Source of the DNA: Ilex aquifolium | Taxonomy: Eukaryota > Streptophyta > Magnoliopsida > Aquifoliales > Aquifoliaceae | Length of the DNA stretch: 64,000 bases | Assembly: GCA_951799425.1 (NCBI GenBank) | Contig: OX637397.1 | Coordinates: 40,590,409 to 40,654,408, forward strand | Direction of reading: 5' to 3' | In this document: piece by piece, positions 25,615 to 38,879 of the stretch | How the letters are laid out: each line of letters starts with the position of its first letter | How positions within the stretch are numbered: position 1 is the stretch's first letter | Position numbers and translations under genes: made by a program | The notes under the pieces: generated by a model | Database searches by the model: none | What the model saw: the letters and a program-made list of their open reading frames with translations, nothing else | Told to the model about the DNA's origin: nothing

Positions 25615-28009
25615 GATTTTCATATTTTGAAAGCATTACATAATAACTTCATTCTCAATGCAATTGAAAATGTCCTTCTCTATGTACAAATCAAGCTATT
25701 TGTTATCCATTGATCACTCATTCGACTAGCAATCGATTCTTCGCAATTTTTCATAGCCAAAAATGATCTCTCTATAGTGGCATTCGTAACTGACAAGTTC
25801 ACCAAACCCTAACAAATTTGAAAACTCAATATTAGAACGTATATCAATAACATAAATATTCAGCTGATCAAAAAGTATCATGAGCTCTAATGAAGAAAAT
25901 TCTTTCAGATAAAGTTGAGCAAGACACACCAATTTTTCCTTGTCAAAAGTAGAGAAGGAATAAAAAAGACTCAAACATGTCACACAAAGAAACAACTCAA
26001 TGTTTGACTCAGTAAAATGGTTATTTAGCTCTTAAAATTGCAAATCAATGACGGTATAAAATAACATGACTCGCTAATGTTGAAAATTTGTTGTTTCTTG
26101 AGTACGCCCTGGCCTCCCTTGAGTTTTAAATATATTATCTATATTTGGAACAACTATCTCATATTTTTTCATAAAAAGATGAGACATCATCAAGAAAATA
26201 ATTTCAACCACTTTCCCTCATCATTTGAATCGTTACTTAGATATTTGAACTAATGTCATAACATTCACAATATCTTGATATTTCCTCTGTACTGCCTGTG
26301 ACAACCTATTTGTGATCCCCAATATGCTTCTTATCAAATGAAGATTGCATATAAATTCAAAAGTTTGTAGCAAGGCCAAAAAAATATTTGTTTCTCCTCT
26401 TTGTTTTGCATTTACATCATCCTCTGAAATCATATCAAGCACATCAATTATTGATGAAAACATATCAATCAAGCAAATCAGAGTATTATAATGTGAACCC
26501 CCAACGTATATCATAAGTACGTTTAAGATTTAGTTTCCTAATTTAGGTCTTGTCCACTTGGAAACTCCTCATTGTTGAATAATTCAATAATTATAGTAAT
26601 TTTTTTCTCCCTAAAAATATCTCGTCATTTATATGAGGCTCCCACAACATTCCCAACATTAGCAAACAAGTTGAAGAGATTTGCGATTTGAATATAATTC
26701 TTTGTCAAGGCTACAAAGCTAATTGCAATTGATGAAAAAAACAATGGACATAATATGCGCATTCATTCTCCTTCATTATAAGCATCTTGAGACCATTGAA
26801 CTCACCTCGCATATTACTAGCCCCATCGTAACTTTGCCTACGCAATCTTGATAAGCTCAACCCATGTCTAGCACATAAGTCTTCTATTGCTGCCTTAAGT
26901 GAGAGACCACTTGTATTAGTAACATGTTCAAAATCTAAAGGTTGTTCAACTACATGCCCTTCTTGTCCACAAATCGTAATGCAACAACCATTTGTTCCTT
27001 TGCTGATACGTCACGTGATTCATCAATGAGAATAGAAAAAATTGTATCACCAAGATGTGTAGCAATAGCGTTTCACGTTTGAATAACAACTACACTTACA
27101 ATGTCTTTTTGAATTTCAGGCGCTGTTAACTTGAGATTTTTAGAAGTATTTTTCAATACAATAGCTTTAATATCTTTATTTTGATCACAAAGACGGGTAG
27201 CAATAGCATTGCACGTTTCAACAACAACTGCACTTACAATGTCTTTTTTGAATTTCAGGCGATGTTAACTTCATAACTTGAAGAGCATTTTTCAACATAA
27301 CAACTTTAATATCTTTATTGTAATCAGAAAGAAATCTAAAAAACTCAAGGAAGTTTCCTTGATTACTTGAATTCTCATTCATTGTGACCACAAAATGCAA
27401 CCTCTTGTTTAGAAGAAATCGAATACAATCAATAGATGCATTTAAGCGGCTTCTATACTCACTTCAAGCTTGGTCTGATTGCTTGAAAAACATGTCTTGA
27501 ATACTTTACTTTAAATTTACTAAATCTTAACATTTTTCCCAAGTTTGGTTGTGAGAACTATTAATACCTCCTCCATGAGTTTGAAACTTCTCTGTCCTCT
27601 TCCAATTTGAAAAACCCTCACTAACACAAGTTTAACTACTTGCTTGTTCTCCCACATCTTGTTTGAAAAGATAATATTATAGGCAAAATGTTGCATCTTT
27701 TGCTACACTATACTTAAGCCAGTTACCAAACTGATAATACCAAGCTTGGTTAAACCATCGAAAGTTTAACACCAAATCTTTTTTGGGGAAAAGTATGGTT
27801 ACGAGGCTGACAAAGACCTCTTTGTAGATAAGCTCTGCGAATTTGATCTCGATCATTAAGATTATAATCCATAATCTGAGGTCGTAGTCTAGGATCCGAT
27901 GGAAAATCTGCCAAATTGATATCTGTCTGACTTCTCTTCGAAAAATAATCACCTATTTTGGTAGGAGGTGATATTTTTGATTCGAACTTTTTTTGAAGTA
28001 CTTCTCCAT
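25615..28009 (-). pseudogene. hAT transposase remnant (ZMYM1-like, DUF4371/TTF zinc-finger type)
   Basis: On the minus strand a likely start (MEKYFKK, 28009) is followed by segments typical of plant TTF/ZMYM1-like hAT transposases: IGDYFSKRS and RRAYLQRGLCQPRNHTFPQK, then NWLKYSVAKDATFCL, later LHLIRSILGITNRLSQAVQR, FDKEKLVCLAQLYLKEFSSL and, at the end, MSDQWITNS with FQNMKIR-like sequence. The reading frame is broken by many stops and frameshifts. The core of the C-terminal dimerisation region appears deleted. In live elements this protein cuts and pastes DNA ends in the nucleus; this copy cannot. The non-coding flank at 24777-25614 may be the same element's 3' side. Confidence 0.8.
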
Positions 28010-28404
28010 AACTGTTTCAGAAAATTATTAAAGAGAATGAGTTTATCCGTTTAATGTATAATACGTATATATACTAAAAAAATTATAAAAAAAAAACTCA
28101 AAAATATAATAAGTTATACCTAAAAAGTGTAATAAACTTTATCCAAAAAGTGATAAGTAAAACAAAAAAAGTGAGGGCACCCCAAAAATTAATAATCTAC
28201 ACCCAAAAAGTGATATAAATATTTTAAAAAAGCAATACGAGATATAATATGAAATTTTTGGAAAACCTTCGCCCACATTACCTGTAGAACACCTTATCTT
28301 CAAGCACACCTCGTCCATTACCTAAAATTTCACTGATACTCTCTATAAGAGTTTGTCGACTGACGGAGGTAACAATTAACATGTTATTTTACCATATTAA
28401 AATA
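28010..28404. other. AT-rich spacer
   Basis: Nothing recognised beyond A/T runs. It sits between the transposase remnant and the Helitron end at 28405. Confidence 0.5.
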
Positions 28405-28733
28405 CTAGTTATTGCCTGTGCCTGAAGGCACAGTGTAATAAAAAATGATAAATAATAAATATATTTGTATTCATATTCAAAATCAAATCACAAACATAGA
28501 GAAGAGATATAGGAATTTAAGCATCGGTTTGTAGTGGGGGTGAGAGGTGGTGGGCGGCAGTGGTGGTGGTAGGAGACGGTGATGGTTGTGGTGGGTGGTA
28601 ATGACTGTAGTGGCGGTGATGGTGGCGGTGGTGATGATGGTGACGGTGGTGGTGGTGGCGGTGACTGTGGTGGTGGCGACGGCGGTGGTGGTGGCCGTGG
28701 TTGTGGCGGCGGCGATGGTGTTAGAAGTAGTAG
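28405..28733 (-). mobile_element. Helitron 3' end (F) with GGN-repeat interior
   Basis: On the minus strand the sequence ends in a perfect 7-bp-stem hairpin CTGTGCCTTCAGGCACAG (28433-28416), a short spacer, CTAG (28408-28405) and then T. The element extends rightward, but I could not find a 5' end. From 28534 to 28730 the interior is a degenerate GGT/GGC trinucleotide-like repeat. Long proline- or valine-rich frames across it are repeat translations. Confidence 0.65.
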
Positions 28734-31700
28734 TGAGACAGTTTCAAACACTATTATTTTTTTTAAAGTACTTATGAGAAATAATTTCTAGAAGTACTTT
28801 TAAAAAATCACTCCAAATACACCCTTAGGGGCCAATTTTTCCTATTAAATTTAGGGTGTTAATATTAGTCATTAGATTAACTTTAAAGTAAAATTTAAAG
28901 CGATCTCAACCGCGAATAGCAAAAGTCATTTTGTTTATCTTTTGAGATTTGAATTGTAAGTTACTTTATTATTTATTAAAATATTTTTAATTTTCTAGAG
29001 TTTTAATTTTTTTTAATTACCATACTAAGGCTTCTTCCAATTACATTCTATTATTTGTCTTTTATAATCACCTTTCAACTCCTTACTAACTATCCATAAT
29101 TTTTTTAATTTTTTTTAATAAATAATTTGGTATTATTTTTTTATCTATCTTTTAAAAAAAAAAATAAAAAAAAAAAGTATATATGTGCATCACAAGACGC
29201 TAGTACAAAAGATATTAATATATAATGTATGTACAATTTCATCCTTTTGCATAGTCGATTTTTTTCTACCACTAAGCTTAGCCCAATCCTTCTACATAGT
29301 CTATCTTCATTCCGTAAGACTCACCCCCATCGGCTATCACCAAACCATCACCCACTTTCATTATCCCTCATTGTCAATCACCACCACCACCATCCCCGTT
29401 GGCACAGAGAGAGAGAGAAAATAAATAGAGATTTTGATGGTGAATATGCAGACAAATTGGTTGGTAAGGATGTAAAGAATTTGGGGGCTAATGAACAATT
29501 CCCTATCTCGCTCTATGTGTATATCTGTGTAATGTTTAGGTAAATAATTGGTTACGATTTTGCTTAGTTTTTCTCAATTGAATTGATTTCACAGTGATGA
29601 CGATAATTTGGGTCCAATTAGGGGTTTTAGAATATTTGTGTAGGCATGAAGTGATGGGCTAGTGACGACTATTTAGGTGGTGTTTGATGATGGAGCGTGT
29701 ACTCTCTTTGTCTCTGTCTCTGTATATCTGTGTGTGTGTGTGTGTGTGTGAATTTCGGTGACGATCGTTGGTGGCAGTATTTGGGATGTAACATGTTTCT
29801 GTGTGAGGGAGGAAGAAGATGCTAATGTATGTAACTAAGAGGGAGCCAAGGAAGTCGGATAGGTTTAGGAGATGATCTATCGCAAGGATTGATGGTAGGT
29901 GCTATGGAGTGAGTTCAGGCTGTGAGTGGAAGAAGAATTTTGATAAGATAGACCGAAAGTTATCTACGAAAGAGAGAGTTGTGGGTGATGAAAGCAGATT
30001 GCTAGATTTTGGAGAAGGTTAAAAAGAGTACTTTGTAAAGAATTCAACATGATATCATCTCCTTTTTGTTTTTTATTGACGGCGGGGGATGTGAATGAAA
30101 TAAACATATTAACTAGAAAGGAGTGCAATAAAATTTCAAGTAATCTAGGGGATGTTCTTGAAGATAAAATATTTTATAAGGGAGTGTAAATGAAATTTTC
30201 CCTAAATTTTATGTGGTATTATAGTCAAATCCAACCTTGTATATGATCCGCCAAACGCGGCCTTGAAAAGTTCCTTTTGGATCTTTTGCAGTCTTATCTT
30301 GCAATTATGCTAAGCATAATTAGTACACCCCATTGTCTCATCTATAATCGAGCACTAGAGGCCATTATTTTCTTCATTCAATACCTCTTAGGTTAAATAA
30401 TCACTTATTCTATGCAAACATATAAAGGAAGGATATTAGCACCATATGATCTCATTCTCTCTCGTCTCTTTAAGTGTTTTATTTGCATTGATTTTGTTGT
30501 AATAATTGATTTTTTATTATTGTAATAACACGTCATTGTATATAAAAAGACCATTTTCTAGTCTAAGTTGTGTGTAAAAATATGGAAGAAAATACTTTCT
30601 TTTTTTTTGTATATTAGAGATTGTAATTTTTCAATTAAGCAATAGTTTGAAACACCAGCTTAGAGAAAGGGTAACAGCGGTTCTCCATACAACATGCTCC
30701 ATCCATATAATAGGATATTTGGTTAAACAATGAGCAACAACATTACTGGATCTACAAATTCAAGATATTAAACAGAATTAGCTAATCTATCTACATAAAT
30801 GTCCAATGTTCTAAAGATGCCATGGTCTCTTCCTTAAAGATTCAATATCTTCTTCAAATCACCCTCCAAACAATGTATTGGTGTCCCATTTCCACTACAA
30901 ATTTGGCTGCAATGAAAGGTCGCCCAAGCTTTCATTTGTTTATGATCATCGATAATTTTGAGAATAAGCCAACTCAAACCTGCTACATAGCACCAATTCT
31001 ACTAAGCCAATTCCACCTGCTTCCCTCCAATTAAAAATTGTCTCTATCAACTGTGCTCTGGCATAAAAAACATCGAGAATCTAAATATAATTTCTGATTT
31101 TTTGTAATAACTCACAATTTATAAATTTAACAAAATCGAATAATATTTGAGAAAATAAAAACTATAAAAAAGTGCCGCATGCAGTTGGTGGAAATAAAAC
31201 CTAAAGTAATCAACATTATGTGTTGCATGCTAAATCAAGAGTTTCTTAGAGTACTCTTAGTTTCTCTTCTCTATGGAGGGTAAAACACAAGTTCACTAAT
31301 TCGGGTCAGGTTTAGATTCCAAAAGCTCAAGACTTTAAGTATTACCTAAATTTTACTCAAATTGGGATATTTTGCTTTTGCGTTGAATATTGAAAATGTC
31401 GGTCCGAGTATATTGTTTACTTAGGGGTAAACCTTGACGGTGTTTAATTTAACTTAACCAAGTTATTGCCCAATTTTAAACAGTGAAGAAGATAAAAAAG
31501 AAGATAAGCTATCTTAACAAGGTAGTATTAACTATTAACCATTAACCAATATCCCTTCCATTTGATCATTCGCACTGTTAGCCAAGCTAATGAGTAAAAA
31601 TTGACCATTTTTTGACAAAGAAATTAAAACGTTGGTTTCTCTAGAAAAGTGGTATCTTTTGATGGAATAAGCAAAAGATTGCATGGGGACCATATAAACA

Positions 31701-33388
31701 ACCAACACAGACCCTTGGTGAGCCTTTGGTTTGTCTCCTAGCAAACTCCTCTCCTCCCGATGGGGGTACTCTGCCTATCTGATTGATATCTGCCACCCAA
31801 AGTGTGTGTGTGTGTGTGTGAGAGAGAGAGTTTGTGTTTGTGTTTGTGTGTGTCGGCCATGTGTGGATAGTCAAGCTACCCATCCCTTTCCAAACAGAAG
31901 TCTTATGTTTCTCTGTTCAATTAATGATCATCATAACCTGCCATCACTCCCTCACATGGGGCAGATATGCTTGTGGATGGATAGGTACCAGAAGGATCCT
32001 GGGTTGTGGGTCCAAGCCCCTGTTGGCCATTGCATGCTTTGCTCTTCTATGTTCTCATGGTCCCCACTTTTGGTCTTTTGATCCAAATTACTTACAATAC
32101 TTGTGCTTTGATCCATGCCTGGCAGGCCCGACCCACTAGCACTTGAGGCTTAAGACTAAAATCTTATCTTAGTATGACTTATAATCCTTTGCAAAAAAAA
32201 AAAAAAAGAATTTTGTAGAAAGGATGAAAAAATTACATATCTCTTGAACTTTGATTTTAGTTTAATTTATCTCCTTAACTTCAATTTTTCTTTGTTTTAT
32301 CCTTATATTTTTAAAATTGTAATAATAAAAGAAAGTGAAATATTCTCCAATTTAGTTGGCGCGGAGTGGCGGACAAAGTAAATATGGATAAAAGAATAAT
32401 TACTACCATTGTGAATGACAATATTCGATATGATTCAACTGGAATGACAAAAAAAAAATAAAAAAAATAAGAGAAAAGGCATCTTGGATGAAAATATCTG
32501 TGCTAAACAATTTTCAATTTAAACAATAAGGAATTCAATTGGCATGATTCCAGTATCCCACCGTAAAACCCACTGCATGTGTATGGCAATGGAATTTTCA
32601 ATCCTGTGACTTTATGTCTCATAGAAAATCCTTTTTTTTTCCAAGTCAAGATTTTAAGGTTGGAACATAATCTGATCGTATCTTCTGTTCCACATTTGGA
32701 TTAGTCAACTACAATATCTAAGAAGTATATATTGTTCTATGAATAAGACTCCAAGAATATGAAATCAAATCACTTAGTCTGGTTATTGACCAGATTTTAC
32801 CTCACCAACTATTGTATAATTTGGTATTTTTGCCCTTCAATTATGTCCGTCGTTTCATATTGCCTTATAGACTGGTTACTTTCTCATATTGATATCGGTT
32901 TGAGTTTTATATTATCCCAATTATTATTTTTTTGTCCAATTTATATAACAAATTAGGTCAAAAATAAAATTTCATAATATTATGAGATGTGGTATTTTCC
33001 TCCATATTTGGGTGAAATTCTATTTTTTGCCTTAATTTGCTATAAAACATTGGATAGAAATTACTGATTGGGGGTGTTGTGAAACTCAAAATAATAATTT
33101 AAGATATAATATGAGAAATCAAAAAGTTTAAAGAACAATGTGAAAGAAGGGGCGCCGTTATTTTAATGTAAGTAAAACAGTAATTTCGCAGCAAATTACA
33201 TTTTTGTTATATCGGTAAACAAGAGATGCCATGAAGAGACACGACTATTAGGAATATGTTTGTTAATGTTTACTAGACACATTCTTTGACATTATTCAAC
33301 TAGGTCAATTCATCATAGGCATCCCAGTTCAGATTCCTGATCCAATCAATATCTAGCATTTTAAAATTCTATCTTTTCATTATGAACA
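28734..33388. other. Gene-poor intergenic DNA
   Basis: No convincing gene. Contains a TG microsatellite (29729-29750), a GT/GA tract (31801-31830) and a sequence at about 30180-30215 resembling one end of a Mutator-type TIR element (complement GGGAAAATTTCATTTACACT). No partner end was found. Short open frames around 31640-32140 have no family features. Confidence 0.45.
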
Positions 33389-33475
33389 TTTTTTTTTTTT
33401 TTTGGTAAACCTCGACGGTACGAGAAAGTTTTATTAATACAAAATTAAATTACACCTAGCAAGAGGGGGACGTAT
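33389..33475 (-). mobile_element. Retroposon 3' tail (LINE-like), minus strand
   Basis: A T15 run (33389-33403) is followed by GGTAAACCTCGACGGTACGA and a short stretch ending near 33475. Complemented, this is a 3' end finishing ...CCGTCGAGGTTTACC plus poly(A), as seen at the tails of plant non-LTR retroposons. Only the tail is present. Confidence 0.5.
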
Positions 33476-34084
33476 GTATCTTATCGCTCGATGCAATCTA
33501 ATTATATGGAATTAATTAAAGAAATAAAGGAAAACAAAAATGCTAGGTACATGAACACTACTAGGTACCCTTTAGTTCCTTCAATGGCCAATTTCTCTAA
33601 AGTGGTAGTCAAAATCAAAATGGAATACATCTACTCCTCATTTAGCTTGTCAAGGCAGTTCATAATCTTCTTGTTCTCAGTAGTGCTAAAAATGGTGTAT
33701 TCTTTTTCTATTTGGAGGAACCTTAATCTCTTTCCACTTTTTTTTCCATAATTTTTTACTAGTAAAATTGCTATTACATTACTTCATGGATGACATTATA
33801 AAGTTACAGAAAAGTTGATGACTGATGTTGTGTTTTGTTTTTCCTGGGTTGTTTACTTTAGTCAAATCATGCTATAGAAAACTTAAAAATTGATCACTAA
33901 TTTGGATGGGGCAGCCACAAGTGAGATTGTGGGTTGGACTCAATGATTTGATTAGTGGATAAATTAAAGGGGTTTTTTTTTTTTTGGTATATTTTTTTAG
34001 ATTTATTTGAGAGAAAATATATGAATAAGTATTTTACTCGATTAAGTTTAATTTTAATAAAATATTTTTCGATTAGGTGCAAAA
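33476..34084. other. Intergenic DNA
   Basis: Nothing recognised; short frames only. Confidence 0.5.
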
Positions 34085-35054
34085 TTCAAATGACATTTAA
34101 ATTTTTTTTCTTACTTACTCTTCCTTAAATTATGCATTATTTATATTCTTTCACTTTCTCTCTCTCCTCCTATTTCTCACACCGTTACTCTCTCTCTTTT
34201 TTTCCTCTTTCTCCATTACTCTCTCACTCTCTCTTCCCTATTTTCTTTCTATCTCTCTCTCCGTTACTCTTTCTATTTGACCCCTATTTTCTTTTTCTCT
34301 ATCCCATTGATAATTTATTTTCTTTTCAAATATTTAAAGAGTTGATTTGATTTTTTCATGAGCAATGTTATGTTTACCAAATTTTATATCCTAAATCAGT
34401 ATAGCTAATTGGATCAGTAAGGTCTACTAACTTTAGCAAACGTTCAATGCATAAGATATTGACATAGCAATTGAGATACAAGATTTAGTAAATAAATTTG
34501 GGTAACATAATTTTATCCTTTTTTTCATCTCTCACTCCCCTATTTTCTCTAACTATTACTCTATCTCATTACATTAACGTTACAACAATACAATTACACT
34601 AATAAGTTACACCAATCACTTATAATTGTTATATAATACACCAAACAGTTACTCATATGTTCTGATAAACAAAATAGTTACACCAAACTATTACACAAAA
34701 TTACAACATCAACCCAATTTATCATTCACTTGTTTACATAAACCAAATAATTACACCATTTAATTAGTGTCACGACATGGTTACACCAATTATATATATC
34801 AAATTTAGTGTAATGGTAAATTTTTTTGTGTAATGATTGGTGTATATAATTGGTGTAACCATGTCGTGATACTAAATGGTATAACTCTTTGGTTTATGTA
34901 AACAACTTAATGAAAAATTGGGTTGGTGTTGTAATTTTATGTAATTGTTTGTTATAACTGTTTGGTTTATTAGAACACAAGTAATGGTTTGATGTATTAT
35001 AGGGTAATTGTAACTAATTGGTGTAATTGTGTTATTGTAACGTTGATATAAAGG

Positions 35055-35085
<31 letters not shown>

Positions 35086-35178
35086 AGGAGAGAGAGTAAC
35101 ATTGAGAGAAAAGAATGAGAGAGAGATAAAAAAATCAAATCAAATCTTACATATTTGAAAAGAAAATAACTTATCAAT

Positions 35179-35221
<43 letters not shown>

Positions 35222-35335
35222 GGGGATAGATAGAGAAAGTAACAGGGAGAGAGATAGATAGAGAGAAAATAGGGAAGAGAGAGTGAGAGAGTAATGGAGT
35301 AATGAATGGTCTTGTAATCTTTTTTTTTTTTAAAA
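34085..35335. mobile_element. Large fold-back (long inverted repeat) element
   Basis: Left arm (about 34100-34800) and right arm (about 34830-35335) are inverted copies. Near the centre GACATGGTTACACCAATTAT pairs with ATAATTGGTGTAACCATGTC. Further out AACGTTACAACAATAC pairs with the ATTGTAACGTT region. The outer CT-rich blocks of the left arm pair with GA-rich blocks of the right arm (GA runs at 35053-35081 and 35181-35218). A 137-bp MITE interrupts only the left arm. The outer limits are approximate, because the ends fade into A/T runs and no TSD was found. Confidence 0.78.
34371..34507. mobile_element. Short MITE nested in fold-back element
   Basis: Terminal inverted repeats TGTTTACCAAATTTTATATC and, complemented from the right, TGTTACCCAAATTTATTTAC, both running into TAAATC. 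Flanked by TA on each side (34369-34370 and 34508-34509). It has no counterpart in the right arm, so it inserted after the fold-back structure formed. Confidence 0.65.
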
Positions 35336-37016
35336 TGCACTTAAGGCCAAATTGGTTTCCTTAATGTAGTTTAGCTCAATTAAGTTCAAATTCTTGTATC
35401 GGTTTCCAAATTTTCCTAAATTAAATAGGTGAGAATGGAGAAATGAGAAGGTCCAAATCCCATGTCTATTAAGATCATTTTATTTTGGTTTTATATCGAA
35501 TATTAGTCAGCTTTAGCTTGATCTATTTAATTAATTTACAAGTGTTAGATTACTTGACACTAACATAATGTGGTTATTTATCATGTTATGTTCGGATCGA
35601 CATATATAACTAATGAAAGAAAAATATAGGACTTCAATTTCCTTTCCTCTTGGCCAACCCCACTAGTTATAGGTTCCCATTAAATAAAATACGTTCAATC
35701 TAAATCCTACCAATACATGGTAGGTGATTTTTGAAACGGAGAAATAAAAAAAAAATGTATATTGAAGGGATCTCCTTAAGCTCACTATTATTTATTTTTT
35801 TTGGTTTTGTTTTTTAAAGTAGTTTTCTCACGGTCTGCTTCAACTATTTTGAATGTTGATTGCATCAAAGTAAAAATGCTAAAGATGTCCAATTTTGGGC
35901 CAAATAACAAATGGAAAGATTATTTCATACTGGGCCGCTCGTAGTTTGCATGACATGACTAGCACAAGATTCAACTCCAAAAAAAAAAAGCGTAAATGGT
36001 TTTTGGATTGGGCAAATAGCCGTTTGCACCCCCACAAAATTAAAAAATTCTCAATTTATACCTTTAAAGATTAATTATTTTAAATTACATTCTTAATAAA
36101 AGTAATTGTAGCAATGTAGACCTCAGTCATAACGTCGGTTGTGATTTTTGTCAAATTGACAGCCACGTAAGATACACGTTATGACTTTTGTTGAATTATG
36201 ACCCTTCCTCTTTTCACGTTGTCTCACGTGCTTGTTAATTTGACAAACATGTGAGATGCGAAAATACTATGATAGTAAATCTATTTTAGTACGATATAGA
36301 AATTTTTTTCATCAGTGGCGTTGTAATATATTCCCACCCTATGCTCTGTCCAATTTAACATAGGCAGTCCTTATAATTTTGTCGTCTATGTTATCATCAT
36401 ACATGAAAGTGAGTTGGGTCACCTCCACCATCTTCTTTCAGCCCACACAAATGGTTATCTTCCTCCAAAAACAAAGCTTGATTCTGATTTATGTGATGAA
36501 AAAGGCAACACATGTTGACTGGAGAAAAAAAGTGTCCATTTCTATGCATCAATTATTGTAATGAGGATCCAAGTTGGACGATCCTGTTTCAGAACATTCA
36601 TGAAAGGAATAGATTTTATCTCTGAGAATGAGCAAGTACTTCACTAGTTAGTTGGTTCCAACTTAACTTCAAACCAATCACTCAGTAAGCACGATTGGGG
36701 TGATGAAGACAGACATATCTTGTCTTTAATCAAATTATTATCGCTAGAGTACCCAACTGCATTATATTGGTAAAATGATAGTCTTTAATTGGTTCATGCT
36801 CACCCAAAAGATTCTGCTAGTGCATGGATTTTCGCATATAATGAAGTCTTGGAGAAAAAAATAATAGATAATCATGGGTGGTGTTTGATAAAATTTAAAT
36901 TAAATTCTGTATTTTAATTGTTGAATGCTGAATATTTTAACCTACAAATTGTTTTGTATCTACTAAAATTTAAGTTATTAATTGAATTAAACTGTTTCAT
37001 AAATACAAAAAGCAAT
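35336..37016. other. Intergenic DNA
   Basis: No gene. The frame at 36379-36561 shows no family features. The rest is AT-rich. Confidence 0.5.
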
Positions 37017-37207
37017 CACAAGAGGTAGCTGAAGTGGTAACAGATATGAACTGTAAACCTAGACATCCTGAGTTTGAATCTTAGCAACAATTTTTGGGGT
37101 TAGGCTATGATAGATTTCTCCCTCATGAATTCTCTAGTCTTGCCATGACCTACATTTGACCGGATCGTAGAGGAGATTAATTGAGGTGCGCGCAAGTTAA
37201 CCCGGAC
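37017..37207 (+). mobile_element. tRNA-derived SINE
   Basis: A pol III-type A box (TAGCTGAAGTGG, 37026-37037) and B box (GAGTTTGAATC, 37070-37080) are spaced as in tRNA genes. No cloverleaf 3' half follows. Instead there is a 110-bp non-tRNA tail with ...GACCGGATCGTAGAGGAGAT and CCCGGACACTCCTAACCG, the usual layout of a plant SINE. Target duplications are not clear. Confidence 0.7.
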
Positions 37208-37372
37208 ACTCCTAACCGTTGAACCAAAAGATGGTAGTGGCGGTGACAATAATAGCGATGTTGGTGATGGTAGCACTAATAGCGGTGGTGGCTACCGCAA
37301 CGATGGTGACAGTAGCTGTGACAGTTGTAATGGTAACTACAATGACGATATGGGTGGTGGTGGCGGGTTGTA
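37208..37372 (+). repeat. Degenerate GGN/GTN low-complexity tract
   Basis: Repeated words such as ATGGTGACAGTAGC and GGTGGTGGC. The style matches 28534-28730 and 42761-43338. Not coding. Confidence 0.7.
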
Positions 37373-38132
37373 ATAACCAATACAAAAAAAGAAATATTAA
37401 ATTATTTTAAATTGGTGTTTCGGCTACCTATATATCTATATATATAAGTGGGAAAAAATAACTATAGGGGGACTAATGAGTTTTAAAGAAAGTATTGTTA
37501 GATGTGTTTATGGTATGACTTGATTTTATCTATATAGTTAAAGCTATATGATATGTGTTTATGGAACATTATCCTTGCATGTGGGTGCCCGACATTTATA
37601 ACTCCTCCCAAAACAATAGTGTGAGGATATTTTTCTTATACACAATGCCTTTAGACTGGGAGTCTACTTTTGGTTATCATATGTAGTTGTAACTTGTCAT
37701 GCTTATCTTACACCACTAATCATTCATGTATAAATTCTTTTCATATGGACAACAATTAAGCTGACTCAAGTGACAACTTAATTTGTCCATATAACAATTA
37801 CAAGAACAAATGCGCTCAGGTGGACAAAGGCACCATACCATTGACAAGCACGACAAGTGAGCCTTCATGCATTGTAATCACTGGCCTTTGAGTTTTTGGG
37901 TTTTTTTGTTGTCTTTATTAATTTGTTGGGATATTTGAGTTTTTTTTTTCAATAAAATCTTTGTCTTTTTCTATGTTCAAGGGAAGGGATTATAAGTTAT
38001 GCAATATCAAAATGTTGGGCATTCGCGATTTGATCACTTTTCTAATTATGTGCATTGAACAGGCTGAATCTTGATTTGAAGGAATTATAGCAAGAGATTA
38101 AATTCTTTACAGGCAAGTCTGTAAACAATTAT

Positions 38133-38245
38133 TTATAGGCAGTCAATCAAAATTGAGGAGCTACACAAACACATAAATCAATATTGAGGATTCCCAATGA
38201 GTTTGTGTAGCTCCTTAATTTTGATTGACTGTCAAAAATTAATTT
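38133..38245. other. Long perfect-stem hairpin
   Basis: The arms at 38138-38170 and 38201-38233 pair over 33 bp with a single mismatch near the base and a G-U wobble, around a 30-nt loop. Pairing continues more weakly outward. It could be a tiny MITE or a MIR-like fold-back inside Helitron D. Confidence 0.6.
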
Positions 38246-38646
38246 AAAGAATCTATATAATACAGTGGGTTGATTTAGTTGCCTAAATATATGCTTTAAC
38301 TCAAATGGCTAAAGATATGTTAGGAATTGGTTCAAATGGTTCAAATGGCTAAAATTCATTCAAATTAGATTTCGGGTATATGCATTGAGCCTAACTCTTA
38401 TTGATAGGAAAGTTTTTGGTGTTGCATAAAAATATAGGTGACAATAAGCAATCGAATTTGTCTATATGTTACTTTCCAAAAAAAAAAAAAGAATTTGTGT
38501 ATGTTGCAGTGCAAATAGAAAGGTATACACAAATATCTCATCTTCAATTCCACATCTAAAATTGATAATATGTTAATAGTTATATTTTTCTCTCATGTTG
38601 TTCTAATTTTTTTTTTTAATTTCGCATTGCTGTTATAATATATCAG

Positions 38647-38738
38647 GTATAGGTGTATAGCTTGGATTGAAGCAGCTCTTAGATACAGCCAAGTGAAAGC
38701 ATTGCCTTTTGGAGTTGTTAAAGCAATGATTCAGCCAG
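38647..38738 (+). pseudogene. Exon-like fragment of unknown gene in Helitron D
   Basis: A 92-nt segment between an acceptor (TATCAG) and a donor (CAG|GTAAAA) is open in one frame (30 codons: CIAWIEAALRYSQVKALPFG, then VVKAMIQP). It looks like a captured host exon, by analogy with Helitrons A-C. I do not recognise the parent family. Confidence 0.4.
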
Positions 38739-38879
38739 GTAAAAGTTCATTTCATTGCATTATATTTTTAATAATTTTTGGTAAATGAAAAGTGAGAAAC
38801 ACATTCTATTTTAATGAACATTACATGTTTTTATTTCGTTATCTATTACATTCTCTCTCAACAGATTTGGGGGATTGAA

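Noticed and set aside
28488-28791. Proline-, valine- or glycine-rich frames
   Set aside because: Artefacts of the GGT/GGC low-complexity tract; open in several frames at once.
31535-32139. Possible gene around overlapping frames
   Set aside because: Includes a GT/GA microsatellite and no family signature or coherent exon structure.
37017-37090. A tRNA gene
   Set aside because: A and B boxes are present but the 3' acceptor arm is missing and a non-tRNA tail follows; SINE fits better.
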